From NCBI RefSeq assembly GCF_037949285.1, contig NZ_CP149926.1, positions 248,001 to 312,000 on the forward strand: a stretch of 64,000 bases of DNA. Direction: 5' to 3'. Shown in pieces: positions 60,673 to 64,000 of this stretch; position 1 is the first letter of the stretch; each line of letters opens with the position of its first letter. A program made the position numbers and the translations under genes. The notes under the pieces were generated by a model. It was given only the letters and a program-made list of their open reading frames with translations. It made no database searches and was not told the origin of the DNA. This DNA comes from Thioclava sp. GXIMD4216. GTDB taxonomy: Bacteria > Pseudomonadota > Alphaproteobacteria > Rhodobacterales > Rhodobacteraceae.

Positions 60673-62097
60673 ATGCGACTGACCTGCCCCAAATGCGCAG
60701 CCCAGTACGAAGTCAATGACTCGGTGATCCCCGATGCGGGGCGCGATGTGCAATGTGCCAATTGCGGGACGATGTGGTTCCAGCCCTCGGCGCGGATGCA
60801 GGCGCTGCCCGATGCGGTGACAGACCCCCGCGATGAACCTGCCGAAGAGATCGCCCCGTCTGCATGGAAGCCCGGTCATGCGATCACGTCACTGGCCGAT
60901 GCCGATCGGGCACAGGACCTGCATGATGACGCGATCGCGGCAGATATTGCCAGGGCGCTGGAAAGCGACAAAGAACCGCTTGAAACGGAGGGAAGCGCCG
61001 TCGCTGATGCGGCTGCGGACGAGATATCTGACAATTCTGAATCTTCAGAGATCCCGGAAAAAACGGCATCTGGCGAGGCATCGCCAGACAAGCCCCGCGA
61101 GGAAGAGCCCCCCCAGGAAGACGAGGCAGAGGATCTGCGTCCGGCGCCCCAACCCGGCATGATGCCACGGCGCAAGCTGGATGACGGGCTGCTGGCGATC
61201 TTGCGTGAAGAGGCGGAGCGCGAGGCGCAGGCCCGCCGCGCCGAGGGGAGCCTGCTTCAGACGCAGGAAGAGATGAATCTGGAACCCGTCGCTCAGGCAG
61301 CAGCCAGCCGTGTTCAGGCCAAGCTGGCGCTTCTCAGGCAAAACGAGCAAAGCGCACCGGCCACCTCCGAGGTCGCGGAAGTGGCGCTGCCCGATGCCGG
61401 TATCACCGATGCCGATATCACCGAGGCAGCCCTGCCGAGCGAGGAGGCACCGGTCCTTGCGGCCTATGCCCCGCCGCAGCCCGATGACGGCTTCGAGGAA
61501 GACGATCCGGATTACCATATCGGCGCGGTGCTTCCCGAGGCAGACCAGTTCAGCGACGCGCCCGAGGATAGCCTGCCGGAACCGGATGCGCAGGCGCATG
61601 TCTCGATCAGCTATACAAGCGACCTCCCCCCTGCGCAGGGTGCCGCGCCCGTATCCAAGCCCGAGCCACAGCCAGAATCCCAGCCCGCCCCCGTTGCGGA
61701 AGAGGCGCCGCACGTGGAGGCCGTCGAGTTGGTGCATGTGGAGCCGGACCCCGCCTCTGACCCGATCCATCAGATCAGCCGCCGCGACCAGCTGCCGGAT
61801 ATCGAGGAAATCAATTCGACCCTGCGCGCCTCCTCGGACCGCGGGCGCCATGCTGCGGCCTATGATGCACCACAAACTCTGGCGCGTCGGCGCAGCAGCT
61901 TCCGTCTGGGCTTTTCTCTGGTTGTCGGGCTGGCGGCCATCCTGCTGGCCATCTATCTCGGGGCGTCACAGATTGCAGCCGCGGTTCCTGCCGCGCAACG
62001 CCCTTTGCAGGCCTATGTGACCAAGGTCGACCAAGCCCGTCTGGCGCTGGATGACCAGCTTGAAAAGCTGATCATCTGGCTCGGCGGCACCGCTTGA
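60673..62097 (+). CDS. MJ0042 zinc-ribbon membrane protein with long acidic linker
   Basis: A 474-residue protein with an N-terminal MJ0042-type zinc ribbon (CPKCAAQYEV then CANCGTMW, two CxxC), then about 375 residues of acidic, Pro/Ala/Glu-rich low-complexity sequence (roughly 45-425), one transmembrane helix (about 415-440, LGFSLVVGLAAILLAIYLG) and a short C-terminal tail. The start at 60673 is the Met directly before the ribbon. It is divergent from ftsE, a layout that seems common in Rhodobacterales; a link to the divisome is inference. Function unknown. Confidence 0.82.
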   Translation: MRLTCPKCAAQYEVNDSVIPDAGRDVQCANCGTMWFQPSARMQALPDAVTDPRDEPAEEIAPSAWKPGHAITSLADADRAQDLHDDAIAADIARALESDKEPLETEGSAVADAAADEISDNSESSEIPEKTASGEASPDKPREEEPPQEDEAEDLRPAPQPGMMPRRKLDDGLLAILREEAEREAQARRAEGSLLQTQEEMNLEPVAQAAASRVQAKLALLRQNEQSAPATSEVAEVALPDAGITDADITEAALPSEEAPVLAAYAPPQPDDGFEEDDPDYHIGAVLPEADQFSDAPEDSLPEPDAQAHVSISYTSDLPPAQGAAPVSKPEPQPESQPAPVAEEAPHVEAVELVHVEPDPASDPIHQISRRDQLPDIEEINSTLRASSDRGRHAAAYDAPQTLARRRSSFRLGFSLVVGLAAILLAIYLGASQIAAAVPAAQRPLQAYVTKVDQARLALDDQLEKLIIWLGGTA

Positions 62098-62153
62098 CGC
62101 CGCGCTTCCGCGACACAGGTCCGCACGCAGCGCCCCTGTGAAACCGCCTCCGT

Positions 62154-64000
62154 TCAGAACCTGTCCAGCAGACGGTCCAGATAATCGCGCTCCTGCGCGC
62201 TGCGGTCCCGCTCGGCCTGACGACGCCGGATCTCGTCCAGCAGATCGCGGGCGCGGCCATAGGGGTTTTCGCCCTGAAGCATGTTCTCTTCGGTTCCGAC
62301 ACGGTTGCCATCTCCGGCCGAGCGCCCGAGCGGATCGCGGGGCATCGCCCGCTGGCCACCCTGACCGCCCTCCCCGTCGCGCATCTGGCCTTGCTGGCCC
62401 TGTTGTTGCTGGCCCGCCTGACGCTGCTCTTCGCCGTTTTGCGCATTGTTCAGCGCCTGCATACCTTCGCGCAGCGACTGGATGGCCTCGGCCTGATTGT
62501 CCAGCGCCCGTCCGTTATCCCCTTTGCGCAGCGCATCCTCGGCGCGGCCCATCGCCTCGCCCGCATCATCAAGTCGCTGGCGGGCACGGTCACTTTCGGC
62601 GGACCCGAGATTGGGCAGCAGTCCCTTCTGGCGATCCAGTTCCTGACGCAGGGCGCGCTGACGGTCCGAAAGGCTCTGCCCTGATCCGGATGGCGGCGGC
62701 GCATCCTGCGCCTGACCGTTCTGATTATTCTGACCGTTCTGACTGTCCTGACCACTCCGGCCTTCTTGCCCCTGCTGACCGTTTTGCAGATTGCGGAACG
62801 CATCATCGGAGAGCTCCTGCTGTTCGCGCAAAGTGTCACGCAAGTTCTGCATCTGACGACCACCTTGCCCCTGCCCGTCGCCCTGCGTGACTTTCATATT
62901 CTGCATCATACGATTGAACTGCTCCAGCAGCTCTTGCGCCTCGGCCATACGGCCCTCTTTCATAAGACGCTGAATCTCGTCCATCATCTGTTGCAACTGG
63001 TCGCCGGTAATCTGCTGGCTCTGCTGATCCTGATTCTGCGTCGGATCGCCCTGCGTCTGGTCGCGTTCTGCCAGCATACGGATATAATCATCCGTCGCGT
63101 CTTTAAGCTCTTGCATCAGCTTGTCGATTTCGTCCTGCGACGCGCCATTCCGCATGGCCTCGGACAGGCGCTCCTGCGCCCGCTGCATGCGCTCCAACGC
63201 GTTCGACAGACCGCCATCCTCGACCAGCTCGGCCATATTCCACAGCATGTCAGCCATCGCGTCGCGCGCCTGCGGCGTATCAAGCCCCTGATCCAGCCGC
63301 CCGATCACGCCGCGCAGCAACACGCGCACCTCGGCAGATCTGATCAGGTCGGGCGCACGATTGTTCAGAGCTTTCAGAATATCGGAAACATAGGCCGCAT
63401 TCCCACGGTTCCACAACAGATCCTGACGCATCTCGACAAATGCCGACGCCAGAGGATCAAAGAACCGCCGTCCGGGCAAAACAATCGCCTGCCAGCCCGA
63501 AGATCCGGTCTGGCCGCGCCCGTCGGTCACCTCCAGCTCCAGCTTGACCGGCAGATTGGCCCATGCATGCTTTTCGGCATCTTCAACCAAAGACCCGTCA
63601 AATGCCTTGCGTGAACCGGTGTAAGGCATCGGCAGATCATAGATCAGCGCCTCGCGCGGCTCGGGATCGACCTTCAGGCCGAATTTGCGCGGAATCGCCG
63701 CCAGATCCAACTGGATCCTCGCCTGACCGGAGGTCACGGCATAATCATCCGAGGCGTGGAACGGCAGCACCATCTTTCCATCGGCACGCCGCTCGACCGC
63801 CCCCGTCAGACGGATTTCAGGGGCATCATCCGGCGAAATCCGGATATCGAACTTGCGGCCTGCCATGCCAGAAATCTCGACGATGCCACTTTGCACCGCC
63901 TCGAAATCGCGGCGCGATACATCGGTGCCGCTTGTATCTTGCGGCGCGACGGCCGGACTGGACACGCTTTCGCGAAACCCGATCTTGCGGGAATCCCCAT
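62154..64000 (-). CDS. TIGR02302/DUF4175 family membrane-associated protein, C-terminal part (5' end outside window)
   Basis: The frame is open to the right edge, so the N-terminal membrane part lies beyond 64000; a GTG at 63965 is internal. The visible 615 residues start with SVSSPAVAPQ, then a beta-rich region (GMAGRKFDIRISPDDAPEIRLTGAV, about 25-160), then long Gln/Asn/Met-rich helices (QDQQSQQITGDQLQQMMDEI, MQNLRDTLREQQELSDDAFRNLQNGQQGQ) and a Gly/Gln-rich tail, ending RDYLDRLLDRF. This matches the DUF4175 family of alphaproteobacteria, whose role is unknown. It is convergent with the MJ0042 gene. Confidence 0.87.
   Translation of the reverse strand, partial: GDSRKIGFRESVSSPAVAPQDTSGTDVSRRDFEAVQSGIVEISGMAGRKFDIRISPDDAPEIRLTGAVERRADGKMVLPFHASDDYAVTSGQARIQLDLAAIPRKFGLKVDPEPREALIYDLPMPYTGSRKAFDGSLVEDAEKHAWANLPVKLELEVTDGRGQTGSSGWQAIVLPGRRFFDPLASAFVEMRQDLLWNRGNAAYVSDILKALNNRAPDLIRSAEVRVLLRGVIGRLDQGLDTPQARDAMADMLWNMAELVEDGGLSNALERMQRAQERLSEAMRNGASQDEIDKLMQELKDATDDYIRMLAERDQTQGDPTQNQDQQSQQITGDQLQQMMDEIQRLMKEGRMAEAQELLEQFNRMMQNMKVTQGDGQGQGGRQMQNLRDTLREQQELSDDAFRNLQNGQQGQEGRSGQDSQNGQNNQNGQAQDAPPPSGSGQSLSDRQRALRQELDRQKGLLPNLGSAESDRARQRLDDAGEAMGRAEDALRKGDNGRALDNQAEAIQSLREGMQALNNAQNGEEQRQAGQQQQGQQGQMRDGEGGQGGQRAMPRDPLGRSAGDGNRVGTEENMLQGENPYGRARDLLDEIRRRQAERDRSAQERDYLDRLLDRF

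Noticed and set aside
1..64000. CRISPR arrays, rRNA genes, prophage or insertion sequences
   Set aside because: No regularly spaced direct repeats, rRNA-like sequence, integrase or transposase were seen on reading both strands.

Overview
The window is about 64 kb of GC-rich chromosome from an alphaproteobacterium. It most likely belongs to the Rhodobacterales (Paracoccaceae/Roseobacteraceae type). Supporting signs are a 318-residue malyl-CoA lyase of the ethylmalonyl-CoA pathway type, an HspQ gene, an ftsE-ftsX-plsC cluster divergent from an MJ0042 zinc-ribbon membrane protein, a DinB polymerase with a zinc-ribbon leader, and a PutA without DNA-binding domain beside an Lrp-type PutR. Almost everything is core chromosome. 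I see no prophage, insertion sequence, CRISPR array or rRNA operon.

Layout. 1-6.2 kb: the 3' end of a class A penicillin-binding protein, a type I secretion ATPase/adaptor pair and an MltB-like transglycosylase. 6.2-11.4 kb: a MalY-type C-S lyase; def, a degenerate def paralogue and fmt; three tiny membrane proteins; pyrF; and a 36-codon ORF. 11.6-16.6 kb: clpB, dinB and an N-formylglutamate amidohydrolase homologue. 16.6-20.9 kb: tRNA-Val(GAC), L36, a WGR protein, a pseudouridine synthase, a STAS/anti-sigma kinase pair, hspQ, a lipoprotein transglycosylase and lolA. 20.9-31 kb: ftsK, an aminotransferase, an amidase-fold protein lacking catalytic residues, a UbiH-type hydroxylase, Trm112/Lon-domain/CnoX genes and xth. 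31-35.6 kb: tRNA-Leu(TAA), ccmH, ccmF, two Lrp regulators and a META lipoprotein. 35.6-41 kb: putA, a GFA/WYL/VOC group and a DksA-type zinc finger protein. 41-50.4 kb: pheT and pheS separated by two small membrane-protein genes, an acyltransferase, rplT-rpmI and pyk. 50.5-56.5 kb: an acidic RTX protein, a D-amino-acid/D-glutamate gene group (dat, dgcA, dgcN), malyl-CoA lyase and a GyrI-like protein. 56.6-64 kb: accA, a GNAT, plsC-ftsX-ftsE, the MJ0042 protein and the 3' part of a DUF4175/TIGR02302 protein.

How the genes fit together. The most distinctive metabolic block is 51.8-56 kb. There D-amino-acid transamination and conversion of D-glutamate to N-acetyl-L-glutamate sit back to back with malyl-CoA lyase, across an AT-rich intergenic region that carries two perfect palindromes. 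A terminator and a further palindrome between dgcN and dgcA suggest that these two genes can be expressed separately. Protein quality control (clpB, hspQ, cnoX, Lon-domain), formyl-Met processing, cell-envelope division (ftsK, ftsEX, transglycosylases, PBP, lolA) and proline catabolism are the other themes. The best candidates for undescribed biology are two tandem or clustered pseudoenzymes (a deformylase-like and an amidase-like protein with lost catalytic residues), an orphan STAS/anti-sigma module, and the N-terminally anchored acidic RTX protein.

All function assignments come from reading motifs and family resemblance by eye; no database search was run.
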